Source of the DNA: Endobugula sp047636495
Lineage (GTDB): Bacteria > Pseudomonadota > Gammaproteobacteria > Pseudomonadales > Cellvibrionaceae
Length of the DNA stretch: 64,000 nt
Direction: 5' to 3'
Assembly (NCBI GenBank): GCA_047636495.1
Contig: JBLILH010000006.1
Coordinates: 1-64,000, forward strand
Shown here piece by piece: positions 1 through 7,565 of this stretch (positions are counted from its first letter, which is position 1; every line of letters starts with the position of its first letter). The position numbers and the translations under genes were made by a program. The notes beneath the pieces are model-generated. The model saw only the letters and a program-made list of their open reading frames with translations. It was not told the DNA's origin and did no database searches.

Positions 1-107
1 AACATGCTGAGACCAATATTGTTGTTTTGCTGCTGTATGCATTGATAGAATCTCTGTGATATAAAAGAGATCCTATTGTTGGGGGCATCGCAAGCGTTGG
101 CTAGTAC
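1..107 (-). repeat. possible partial attC site running off the left edge
   Basis: On the minus strand the stop codon of the thsB-like gene is directly followed by CCAAC, giving a box AGCCAAC that fits the RYYYAAC first box of integron attC sites; in the two clear attC sites further right the stop codon overlaps this box in the same way. A hairpin with 11-nt arms (plus 45-55 and 66-76, one mismatch, 10-nt loop) could be the central stem. The outer arms do not pair convincingly within the window and the second box would lie left of base 1, so this is only a suggestion. Confidence 0.22.
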
Positions 108-490
108 GTGGATATATGGGCGCTTACCTTCCAATTATCAAAAGGATTTTTTCCCTTTTTACTAGCATCTCCTTTACTGTCTTTCTTCTTGTGGATATAA
201 ATGCCCAACATGCCTTTGGTTTTCTTATGGCTTGCGGTTATTTCGTAGTCAATCCACTTTTTGCCTGCCGTATCTGAACCGATTAAAACTACAGTAACCG
301 AGGTTCCCTTTAGTTGCTCATCAATCCATTTTTCAATATCAGAGTCTTTTTTCTTTTTTACTTCTTCCCACTTGGCAGTATCAAAAAAACCTGACGCCTT
401 CCTATCTTGAGTTACCCATGTATTTCGTACGTTCGCTGCTCGCCAGTTGTCAGCTTTATATCGGAAACTGAAAAATGATTGTCTAGCCAT
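101..490 (-). CDS. thsB: ThsB-like TIR-domain protein (Thoeris)
   Basis: A 129-aa protein with the compact TIR-like (MTH538/DUF1863) fold expected of ThsB. It opens with ARQSFFSFRYKADNWRA, the typical first strand and loop; a central strand TVVLIGSDTAGKKWIDYEI carries the W-x3-E motif in which Glu83 is the likely catalytic residue. In Thoeris, ThsB senses infection and makes a cyclic ADP-ribose-type signal from NAD+ that activates ThsA. The start codon directly abuts the stop of the thsA-like gene (TAG then ATG, no gap), so the two are co-translated and share one gene cassette. The family and the pairing with a SIR2-SLOG protein make the call strong; activity is inferred, not shown. Confidence 0.86.
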   Translation of the reverse strand: MARQSFFSFRYKADNWRAANVRNTWVTQDRKASGFFDTAKWEEVKKKKDSDIEKWIDEQLKGTSVTVVLIGSDTAGKKWIDYEITASHKKTKGMLGIYIHKKKDSKGDASKKGKNPFDNWKVSAHISTY

Positions 491-1930
491 CTATTGTTCT
501 CCATCCATTAAGTTAATGATCTTAGTTACTGAATCAATTAGTTCCTCAGCCTTGATGTCACTATCACCAAGCTTGGAAAAAATCTGCTTCATCTTGATTG
601 AAACATCCGTGCTATTCTGTATCTCAGTATTTCGCTCTTCCCATAGCTGTTCGGCCATATATCCTGTTGCCCCAATTGGGATCAAAAACAATCCTTTATT
701 CTTGGCAATCTCATACTCTTCACGCATGCCATTAGATAACACAAGGCCATCTTCACTAGACTTATTGCCAAACAAGAATAATGCAATGCCTGCATGATTA
801 ATCATATCTTCTCTATATCTTGTCCACAAATCTGATAAGGGTAACTCTCCTTCCGTAGACTGAGGGAAAGGACGTAATACAAGCCGGTCTTCTACTTTGG
901 CTTTTGGGCTAGTGAACGTTTGCTCTAGGACTCCTGAAATTACAGCACTTCCGACACCCAAGCCGAATCCAGAAACAACACGCATACCTTGGGATACTAG
1001 ATTTCGACTCAATTTATATACAAACTCTAAAGCTTCGTGCTCTCCCATCTTGCCATATTCGTGGGCTGCACCAGAAATAAAAATAGTTTTAGCCTTGTAA
1101 CTTTGCTCTAATCGTCGCAACAATTCTGTAATTTCAGAAAAGGTATCAACGAGTATCGTTTTTACATTGAACCTTTCTAAATCCTTCACAAAGTAGTTTT
1201 GCTTTCTCTTTCGATATTCAAAATCGGCAAGTTCTTCTCCATTTTCTTGCTCAACACCTCTTATAAAACAATAATGGCGTCTTTGATTACCTTCATAAGC
1301 AACCCGAACTCGACTGAGAATATAATCCAAATTTGGATCAGAAAAACTAAACCCGATGAATATAAATGTTTTAGAAATTAGATCACCTTTCAAATTTGCC
1401 AAATATTGATCCATTTTGACGTGATATCGTTCATAGTCATCCTTAGTTAAAACTGCTTGACTAGCGTGATCGACATCGCCGTGCATCTTATACACAACAG
1501 CATCACGCTTTGGCTTTGTTTCAGACAAGTGTTCTTTTGTATATTTTACATCAGGTATTTTTCCAGACTTATCTAGAGCAGTTTCAATTATTTTGTCGTA
1601 ATTAGTGGTCCAATAAGTCCTTATTGGAAGCCGGCAAAGGATTTTATGGTTCTCTGTTTCTACAGTCTCCCCTGAAAACTCTTCTATAAGTCTCTGATTA
1701 AGCTGACTTCGGTTATTCGCATTATCGTTGCAATGAAACTGCGCCAAAGCTACCAAATCATTTTCTTTGTCGACATCTAAGTCGAGCTCATCAGCTATGG
1801 GCCGAAGTAGTTCAGCCCAATTAACGAAACCGGCTCCAGCTGACATGCCGGCCCCTGCAAAAACTGCAACATTTTCTTCAATGAGCTCTTTTCCTACATC
1901 TCGTAAAAATGCTTGCTTCTTTAAATCCAT
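491..1930 (-). CDS. thsA: ThsA-like SIR2-SLOG NADase (Thoeris effector)
   Basis: A 479-aa protein with two domains. Residues about 1-275 are a SIR2 domain: VAVFAGAGMSAGAGF at 21-35 binds NAD+, TTNYDKIIE places Asn110, and YKMHGDVDH places His150, the positions equivalent to the catalytic Asn112/His152 known for Bacillus cereus ThsA; FIGFSFSDPNLDYIL near 191-205 is typical of the SIR2_2 group. Residues about 281-479 are a SLOG domain (KTIFISGAAHEYG, VVSGFGLGVGSAV), the sensor for the cyclic ADP-ribose signal. Known role of the family: once the TIR partner signals infection, it depletes NAD+ and stops phage growth by killing or arresting the cell. The domain order SIR2-SLOG defines type I Thoeris. 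It begins 37 nt after an attC site and is followed without a gap by thsB. Confidence 0.88.
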   Translation of the reverse strand: MDLKKQAFLRDVGKELIEENVAVFAGAGMSAGAGFVNWAELLRPIADELDLDVDKENDLVALAQFHCNDNANNRSQLNQRLIEEFSGETVETENHKILCRLPIRTYWTTNYDKIIETALDKSGKIPDVKYTKEHLSETKPKRDAVVYKMHGDVDHASQAVLTKDDYERYHVKMDQYLANLKGDLISKTFIFIGFSFSDPNLDYILSRVRVAYEGNQRRHYCFIRGVEQENGEELADFEYRKRKQNYFVKDLERFNVKTILVDTFSEITELLRRLEQSYKAKTIFISGAAHEYGKMGEHEALEFVYKLSRNLVSQGMRVVSGFGLGVGSAVISGVLEQTFTSPKAKVEDRLVLRPFPQSTEGELPLSDLWTRYREDMINHAGIALFLFGNKSSEDGLVLSNGMREEYEIAKNKGLFLIPIGATGYMAEQLWEERNTEIQNSTDVSIKMKQIFSKLGDSDIKAEELIDSVTKIINLMDGEQ

Positions 1931-1966
1931 TAATAAATTCTCAGTTTAATGTGATACCCGAAAGGC

Positions 1967-2065
1967 TTATAACGCCCTGTTAACAGGCAAAAAATAGTTG
2001 GCTATAATTAGCGACGAAGGAGCAAAGCCAACTGTTTTTTGTCCTTGTTCAACAGCTTGTTATAT
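1967..2065 (-). repeat. integron attC recombination site
   Basis: Read on the minus strand it starts with the box TATAAC, has arms that pair over about 38 nt with small bulges (outer CTGTT/AACAG part, then a run of A, then AGTTGGCT against AGCCAACT), a short unpaired centre, and ends GGGCGTTATAAGCC with box GTTATAA. This layout of R-L-stem-L-R with extra-helical bases, and the GGGCGTTA ending, is characteristic of attC. The stop codon of the DUF4062 gene overlaps the first box and the next cassette (thsA-thsB) begins 37 nt beyond the second. Confidence 0.85.
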
Positions 2066-3250
2066 TTTTTCATCTTCGATTTTCTGAATTGTTTCAAGCA
2101 CATAGACAGTAGACTGAATAGTCTTTCTAATCTCGTCTAATACACCGTCAAGTGAGCGGATGACCACCCGTTTGGCTTTGTTAATTTGAATAGTTAGTCT
2201 AGGCAAATCGGCTACACTTTCTCTAAATGAGGATAAACCGTCTCTTGCACTATTTGCGGATAGCTGCATATCGCTCAGGCTTTGCTTTAGCTCTTCAAGA
2301 CCTTCTTCTTCTGCAGATAACTCAATTGAAATCGAAATTCCCTTACTAAGCGCATCAAAAGCCTCTGTTCTTGATGAAGTTGCAATGCTTACTTGAGAGT
2401 TAAGAATTTCAGAGTATCTTGTGAGGTCTTCGCTTGTTAGCTTTATGATTTTTCGAGTTTCCTTCTGATCATAAGACCCATCAGCACTCGCAGATGTTAG
2501 TCCCGCTATATCGGCTGTACGGCGAGTAAATTGAGTTCCAATTTTGACTGTTGCATCAGACATCAATTCTAGTGCAGAAGTCATATCTGACATTCGGTCT
2601 TCGTAAATATCAATATAGTCAAACAGCCCATAATCATCGTCACTTTCATCGACTACATTATCAAGTCTTTGATTATCATTTACCGATTCTATTATTATTT
2701 TTTCTGTAGAAATTAACTTTTGAGCCCAAGATTGTGCGACTCGACTTAGGTGACCTCTGATCAGGGTTTCAAAATCTTCAGTATTGTCGAACGGCCAGTA
2801 TAAACCACCTTTATCACCTAATTTCTCTTTCAAAGATTGCAGTTTTTGTAACTGTTCGAAATCCATTTTAGAAGGTGGAATTGCTTGGTCTTTGAAATAG
2901 ACCATAATGTCTACAGATTTTGGATCTTTTTGGTACTTTTGGTAAGCTCTATCGAACTCTTCGATAGTTCCAGATTCAGCGATCTCAGTTGGTGAGCCGA
3001 CTTTACTCCAAAATAATGCAATAAAAACATCATACGCATCATTTAATTGCTTATTGATCACATCTTGGGGATATGCACCAAAACTAGGATGTATATCTGT
3101 CTCCCATTTGATGAGTTCTAATCGTAAATTAAGGGTTCGACTCCAAGTTCGATTCAATTCCGAGATGATCGCTTCTAAAGCCTTTCGTTCGTCAATAACA
3201 TCTCCAGGAGATGCAACAAACACACTAATAATCGTTTCATTTCTAGCCAT
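2060..3250 (-). CDS. DUF4062 (TIR-like) protein with helical C-terminal half
   Basis: A 396-aa protein. Residues about 8-180 form a DUF4062 domain, shown by ISVFVASPGDVIDERKAL near the N-terminus, the strand DVFIALFWSKVGSPT and the later GLYWPFDNTEDFETLIRGHL; DUF4062 belongs to the wider TIR-like fold group. Residues about 195-396 are mostly charged and predicted helical, without a recognised domain. It is a single-gene cassette, bounded by an attC site upstream (3290-3405) and another overlapping its stop codon, with a good ribosome site GGAAG before the ATG. Because it lies directly before thsA-thsB, it may be a second TIR-type sensor for the same effector, as some Thoeris loci carry more than one TIR protein; it could equally be an independent cassette. 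Confidence 0.75.
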   Translation of the reverse strand: MARNETIISVFVASPGDVIDERKALEAIISELNRTWSRTLNLRLELIKWETDIHPSFGAYPQDVINKQLNDAYDVFIALFWSKVGSPTEIAESGTIEEFDRAYQKYQKDPKSVDIMVYFKDQAIPPSKMDFEQLQKLQSLKEKLGDKGGLYWPFDNTEDFETLIRGHLSRVAQSWAQKLISTEKIIIESVNDNQRLDNVVDESDDDYGLFDYIDIYEDRMSDMTSALELMSDATVKIGTQFTRRTADIAGLTSASADGSYDQKETRKIIKLTSEDLTRYSEILNSQVSIATSSRTEAFDALSKGISISIELSAEEEGLEELKQSLSDMQLSANSARDGLSSFRESVADLPRLTIQINKAKRVVIRSLDGVLDEIRKTIQSTVYVLETIQKIEDEKI

Positions 3251-3289
3251 GTCACTTCCAATTTACAGTCTGATGTTCCGCGAAAAAAA

Positions 3290-3405
3290 TATAACGCCTA
3301 TAGCACTGGAAAATATTGTGTAGCGGATTTTTGTGCAATAATGGCTGAAAGCCATGCACAAAAAGGAGTGAAGCAATATTTTTCCTGTGGCTATACTTGT
3401 TATAA
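3290..3405 (-). repeat. integron attC recombination site
   Basis: On the minus strand it begins TTATAAC, continues through an arm AAGTATAGCCACAGGAAAAA, has a clear inner stem in which TTTTTGTGCA pairs with TGCACAAAAA around a small second hairpin, then the matching return arm and the ending GGCGTTATAT. Arm-to-arm match is close, with the unpaired bases on one strand that attC sites use for orientation. It overlaps the stop codon of the 112-aa gene and lies 40 nt before the start of the DUF4062 gene, exactly as cassette structure predicts. Confidence 0.85.
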
Positions 3406-3738
3406 GTTTTTAATTGTAATAAAAGCATCGTTTTTCCAATAGTAATTAATTGCCTCTATAAATTGTGTTTTAGAGTAATTTATAACCTGCTGACTTAAGT
3501 TGTTTTTAATGCTTTCTATCTGTTCTTTGCAAAAAAAACATACTAAACCCTGACTGACTAGATCTGATTCTTTTGCTTCATACTCTTCATCCGATATTTC
3601 AACAGCCCCACTAATGGAAAGACAGGCCGTATTTAACGATAAATAATTTTCCGATTTAGAAATCCATAACCAAGTATCATGAGGCATAACCTGCAAGTTT
3701 CTCAACCACCATGTCAGTGGTTTTTTGTCATCACTCAT
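3400..3738 (-). CDS. hypothetical cassette protein, 112 aa
   Basis: I do not recognise this protein with certainty. It is 112 aa, rich in aromatic residues (LTWWLRNLQ, TWLWISKSENYLSL), has a middle acidic stretch ISDEEYEAKESD and two close cysteines CFFC near residue 69, and lacks a signal peptide or membrane segment. The pattern of a short N-terminal helix, a displayed-value-like strand and a C-terminal helix resembles small immunity-type proteins (a DUF7716-like impression only). It is the first gene of the cassette array, ending in an attC site and starting 15 nt after an integron-like GTTATAA box. Cassette genes of this kind are often stand-alone defence, toxin-antitoxin or unknown functions. 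Confidence 0.6.
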   Translation of the reverse strand: MSDDKKPLTWWLRNLQVMPHDTWLWISKSENYLSLNTACLSISGAVEISDEEYEAKESDLVSQGLVCFFCKEQIESIKNNLSQQVINYSKTQFIEAINYYWKNDAFITIKNL

Positions 3739-3752
3739 ATCTGGCTCATTGC

Positions 3753-3790
3753 TTATAACAGTATGATAAAAGGGAATTAATCCCTCTTAT
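3753..3790 (-). other. possible attI-like or degraded cassette junction
   Basis: Just upstream of the first cassette the minus strand reads ACTGTTATAAGC, matching the crossover box (GTTATAA) of the downstream attC sites, but without the GGGC that precedes it there. Next to it is an imperfect hairpin (GATAAGAGGGA against TCCCTTTTATC, plus 3765-3791). This fits a primary insertion site (attI) or the worn end of an older attC. No integrase gene lies beside it. Confidence 0.3.
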
Positions 3791-4157
3791 CAAGATCATG
3801 AGGAATCCATTGTTTTTTTTAATAGCTCTTTGATTAAGCATGGATCTCTCTGTTTTTATTAGATATTTCTATATTCTATCATCAGGTTTTTTTTGATTTC
3901 AGGGAATAGATCCCGCTTTCAACAAATATGCTATGACTTACACTCACTGTCAACCTTTCGCTTCAACATGTCACTTATTACAACAATAATGTCGCGGAAC
4001 TGTACGATTATACTGCCTGTGTCGATTTTGGCACGTCGCTCTGCCTGTTAAGGTCTATCGCCTCCCCCTATTCTGCTGCCCCACTACCCCGTATAATACT
4101 GCCTTTCTTCTACTACCTTTCTTCTACTACTTTTTATCAACAACCCAAGAGTCTACC
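3791..4157. other. gene-free stretch between cassette array and chromosomal gene
   Basis: About 370 bases without a convincing reading frame. It is A/T-rich near the array and pyrimidine-rich on the plus strand just before the methyltransferase gene, with two copies of CTTTCTTCTACTAC-type sequence near 4102-4130. A cassette promoter (Pc) for the array would be expected here on the minus strand, but I cannot point to a convincing -35/-10 pair. There is no integrase gene or clear remnant of one. Confidence 0.4.
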
Positions 4158-4973
4158 GTGACGAATAAAAGCACCGACACCGAACAATATACCCAAAAGA
4201 AACAATTCTTTAACCAAGTGATTACCCTTTTTGGGCGCAAACCGGTGCTTGAGGTGCTGCAAGACCCTAAGCTGACGATTTATCGGGTGCATTTGTCGGA
4301 GAGTAATAAACCCCAAGGGATTATTAGCGAGATTTTAACGATTGCAAAACAGCGTGAGATTGAGGTGCTGTACCACAATAAGCAGGCGCTTTCGCGAATT
4401 TCGAAGAACGCCAAGCAAGACCAAGGCGTGTGTATTGATGTTTTGTGTCCGCAGCATCAGTCTTATAACGATTTTTTAACGTCGCTATCCTTATCAGCGT
4501 CATCATTATCAGCGTCGCCTGAACAAACCATTCGCCTTATCGCTTTGGATCGCATTACCAACCCACAAAACTTGGGGATGATTATTCGCTCGGTATGTGC
4601 CGGCAAGATTGATGGTTTATTATTGCCTAATAAAGGCTGCGCGACTATTGACTCGCTAGTCGTAAAGGCCAGTGCCGGCACGCTATTTAAAGCGCCCCTA
4701 CTCCATTGTCAATCCTTAAGCGATGCCTTACGTGATTCTAAAGAGCACGGTGCTACGGTGTATGGGTTGTCTTCTCATGCAGCACAGTCTATTAGCGAAA
4801 AAACGACAGATAAATTTATTATTTATGTACTGGGAAATGAAACGGAAGGCATGAGCCAAGAGATTGGTGCGCTATGTGATAAGCGTATCTCGATCCCGAT
4901 GAATAATGGCGTCGAATCACTCAATGTGGCAATAACCGCTAGTTTGTTAGCGTTTAAAGAAGTGCTGGGTTAA
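4158..4973 (+). CDS. TrmH/SpoU family RNA methyltransferase
   Basis: A 271-aa SAM-dependent RNA 2'-O-ribose methyltransferase of the knotted SPOUT type. The three family motifs are visible: motif 1 RITNPQNLGMIIRSV (near residue 133), motif 2 IYVLGNETEGMSQEIG (near 222) and motif 3 ISIPMNNGVESLNVAITASL (near 245). The N-terminal 90 residues fit the L30e-like substrate-binding domain of this family, so the target is rRNA or tRNA; RlmB (23S rRNA) is the nearest well-known relative, but I cannot assign the position. The start is a GTG with only a weak ribosome site (AAGAG). A serine-rich linker (SLSASSLSAS) separates the domains. Confidence 0.85.
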   Translation: MTNKSTDTEQYTQKKQFFNQVITLFGRKPVLEVLQDPKLTIYRVHLSESNKPQGIISEILTIAKQREIEVLYHNKQALSRISKNAKQDQGVCIDVLCPQHQSYNDFLTSLSLSASSLSASPEQTIRLIALDRITNPQNLGMIIRSVCAGKIDGLLLPNKGCATIDSLVVKASAGTLFKAPLLHCQSLSDALRDSKEHGATVYGLSSHAAQSISEKTTDKFIIYVLGNETEGMSQEIGALCDKRISIPMNNGVESLNVAITASLLAFKEVLG

Positions 4974-4987
4974 ATAATCTAGAAAAA

Positions 4988-5254
4988 TTACGGGGAGGTC
5001 TTTGCACGTAAGATGATTTTACGTGCAGGCTGATTTGCTGGCTGAAGATCTAGCGCCAAGGATGTCAGTTTTTCCGCTATAGGATACTCAACACTCCCAG
5101 GTAGGATTTTTTCATACGCTTGAAAGCGCTTAGTCGCAACTGCCATGTAGGCATCAGCGGCATGCGTTGAATGCATGTCTATATTTTGTAAGTAATGCGC
5201 GCCAGATGCCGTGAGGACTCCCGCTACCAACATAGATGCTATGGTATTCAACAC
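4988..5254 (-). CDS. small exported or membrane-anchored hypothetical protein
   Basis: An 88-aa protein with a hydrophobic N-terminus (MLNTIASMLVAGVLTASGA) that can serve as a signal peptide or anchor, followed by about 65 mostly helical, charged residues ending with ARKIILRAKTSP. No domain is recognised. It converges with the methyltransferase gene, 14 nt away. It may be periplasmic. The call rests on a plausible reading frame and signal sequence only. Confidence 0.5.
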   Translation of the reverse strand: MLNTIASMLVAGVLTASGAHYLQNIDMHSTHAADAYMAVATKRFQAYEKILPGSVEYPIAEKLTSLALDLQPANQPARKIILRAKTSP

Positions 5255-5575
5255 TTGATTGCCCCAAAATACGTGATGTCACGCTGTTGCTGTTATTAAC
5301 ACTTTTATATTAATCGAATCATTATAAGCCGTAGACGTCTATATTACTTATTATGGATAAAACGACTAGGCTCACGACTTATTATAAAATCATATGCCAA
5401 TACTGAACCGGTTAATTTTCAAGCTAAAAGTGTGTTTTTTGTTCTATGAGGTCAAGGTGATAATATTAAGCGACGATGACATCGCGTGTATCGTTGACTT
5501 ATAAGACATCTTCAGGCGTTGCGCGCACCATCTCTTGGTAATGATTGGCTCATTTGAGAAAGGCTTGTAGAAGAC
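5255..5575. other. gene-free stretch
   Basis: About 320 bases between two minus-strand genes. A TATAAT-like box occurs on the minus strand at plus 5321-5326, which could serve the small gene ending at 4988, but there is no good -35 partner. Nothing else was recognised. Confidence 0.3.
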
Positions 5576-6829
5576 CTAATAACCATTCTCAGAGTCTACT
5601 CGTACTTCCCATAATGCGCGCGTAGCCGTTAGCCCCATAAACATGACCAAGCTAGCGATGCCGCTTATTTTAAGCAATTCCATCACTCCCCACCAATGGA
5701 TAGCATAACCTGCAAATAATGCACCCAGTGGCGCGAAGCCAAACAGAGCCAATTGATATAAGGAAATAATTCGACCGCGACAGTGCTCAGGTGCTAACGA
5801 CTGTAAAATCGAGCGCCCCATATTGGCTGACACACCCACGACTACACCCCAGAAAAATAATAATATAAACAGACCAATAACGGTTGGTTTTGCACTGAGT
5901 GCAAATAAAATGACTCCCCCGTAAAGTAAACCAAAGATCAGTCGTTTTCCAGGCGAGTCTAACGAACCTTTTACAATGACAACAACCGTTGCGACGATAG
6001 TCCCGAGTAAAAATGTGAATTGCAGGCCACTAAAATACATCACAGATTCACCGTATACTTGTTGGACTAATAGTGGCAGAGCAACAATAAACACGCCAAT
6101 ATGAAAAAAACCATTAAAAGCCACTAAACACAGTAAGCTACGCAATGCGGTGATATTCCACATCTCATCCCAGCTACTGCGTAAGGCATGCAAAATAGGT
6201 TGATCACTACTGGCAGTTTCATTATTGTTATCATCAACAACACCCGCTAAAGTATCTTTTACCAACGTGCGTAATAAATAACGAAAACCAATAATCGATA
6301 AGGCAACCATCACTAACTGTATTAACAATAATGTTTGTGAACCGACGGTTTCCATAAAAGACGATAAAGAAACACCCACAGCCTGACCGATATAAAGACA
6401 TAGACTGGATTTAGCGACAAATGATTGTAAGCCGACACGTGCGGAAGAGTCTCTGACTTGGCGTAATAAATATTCGCGCCACGGCTGTATAAACGCATTC
6501 CCAACACCTAATGCGACGGCGTACAACAACAATAAACTGATACTGAGCCACGCACTATGAATCACGTAAGCTAATACGCCGTGCAGCAATGCATTAGTGA
6601 ATAATAAAGGGACTAAATAACGCTGACTACTCCCTCTATCGGCAGAAATGCCGCCTAGTAATATAAGTAATAAACTAGGTATAAGTACCGCTGCTTGAAC
6701 CCACCCCACCCATACAGACGATAATGATAGATGGTCTATCACCAGCCAAGGCAATAAAATAATCTGGATGCCTGACGCAACAGATAAGGTGAACAGTGCA
6801 AACAAATACAAAAATTGAGGAGAAAACAC
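5576..6829 (-). CDS. MFS transporter
   Basis: A 417-aa inner-membrane protein with about twelve hydrophobic segments in two groups of six, split by a charged loop near residues 190-215 (VKDTLAGVVDDNNNETASSD). The loop after the second membrane segment, GGISADRGSSQRYLVPLL, is the family's G-x3-D-R signature region. The fold resembles the MFS_3/enterobactin-exporter-like group (MFSPQFLYLFALFTLSVASG start), so drug or small-metabolite export is likely, but the substrate is unknown. It stands alone, with an A/T-rich 550-bp region upstream on its 5' side. Confidence 0.82.
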   Translation of the reverse strand: MFSPQFLYLFALFTLSVASGIQIILLPWLVIDHLSLSSVWVGWVQAAVLIPSLLLILLGGISADRGSSQRYLVPLLFTNALLHGVLAYVIHSAWLSISLLLLYAVALGVGNAFIQPWREYLLRQVRDSSARVGLQSFVAKSSLCLYIGQAVGVSLSSFMETVGSQTLLLIQLVMVALSIIGFRYLLRTLVKDTLAGVVDDNNNETASSDQPILHALRSSWDEMWNITALRSLLCLVAFNGFFHIGVFIVALPLLVQQVYGESVMYFSGLQFTFLLGTIVATVVVIVKGSLDSPGKRLIFGLLYGGVILFALSAKPTVIGLFILLFFWGVVVGVSANMGRSILQSLAPEHCRGRIISLYQLALFGFAPLGALFAGYAIHWWGVMELLKISGIASLVMFMGLTATRALWEVRVDSENGY

Positions 6830-7379
6830 AAAGCGCCTTTTTTGAAAAATTTATGTTAATAATTTATGGTTGTCTACAGAATAAATGACTGGCTACATAT
6901 TTTACCCTAAATACTGCAGTTGAATTTACTGCGGCTATCTAAAGCACGGAATCTAAAGCGTTTTTCACTTCTTTAGGCTGCACCCGTAGGGTGGCTACGA
7001 ATTTACCGAAAAAAAACAAAAAATTACTTTATATTCCACACCACTGCTGTCCGGCTCAATTAGCTATAGGCTAGGTCAATCATTACCAAGCGGCGTAATG
7101 GTAAGTAAGCGACATAAAAATCAAAAAGAAACCACGTCATTCCGGAAAGCGTTTTTTGCTTATCCGGAATCTAGTGATTTCAATAGTTTACTAAATACCG
7201 GGGCAAGCCCGGCATGACGACATCACTCTAGCGGGACAGTAGTGATCCCACACCTTAGTCACCCTCGCAACAATGTAACTGCGATATTGAGACCATACAA
7301 GCACATCCAAAACTTTAGCCACATTGCCATTAATGTTACCAATCTACATTCGCACCCAGCCAAAACACTAACAACTTAC
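6830..7379. repeat. gene-free stretch with REP-like palindrome
   Basis: No gene seen in 550 bases. At 7135-7219 an inverted repeat has outer arms CGTCATTCCGG and CCGGCATGACG (one mismatch) and an inner hairpin around TCCGGAAAGC/GCTTATCCGGA, the look of a dispersed REP-type element; a related sequence ending GCTGGCATGACG is found near 32440. At 7229-7245 the sequence AGCGGGACAGTAGTGAT is the reverse complement of one end of the element at 38176, a likely solo terminus. Confidence 0.5.
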
Positions 7380-7565
7380 TAGGAGGCTGTCCGAGCATAG
7401 AAACCGCCGCGAGGGGAAACAATTCCGAGTCCATTTTTCGAACATTTGAGGCAAATAGTGGTTCTATTCACCAAAAGTAGGCACCATTAAGCGATGAAAA
7501 TGTTCGGAAAAATGGGCCGATATAGTTTTTTCGTAGTAGGTTGTCTATTCTCGGAAAGGTTCCTA
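7380..7565. mobile_element. MITE-like hairpin element A
   Basis: A 186-bp imperfect inverted repeat with ends TAGGAGGCTGTCCGAG and (reverse complement) TAGGAACCTTTCCGAG; inner parts also pair (CATTTTTCGAACATTT against CATTTTTCCGAACATTT). No coding capacity. Its inner block GAACATTTGAGGCAAATAGTGG matches the element at 21906-22070, so the two belong to one family. Its right end overlaps the stop codon of the RND pump gene. Confidence 0.65.

Noticed and set aside
3791..4157. Integron integrase upstream of the cassette array
   Set aside because: No reading frame of sufficient length or tyrosine-recombinase motif on either strand.
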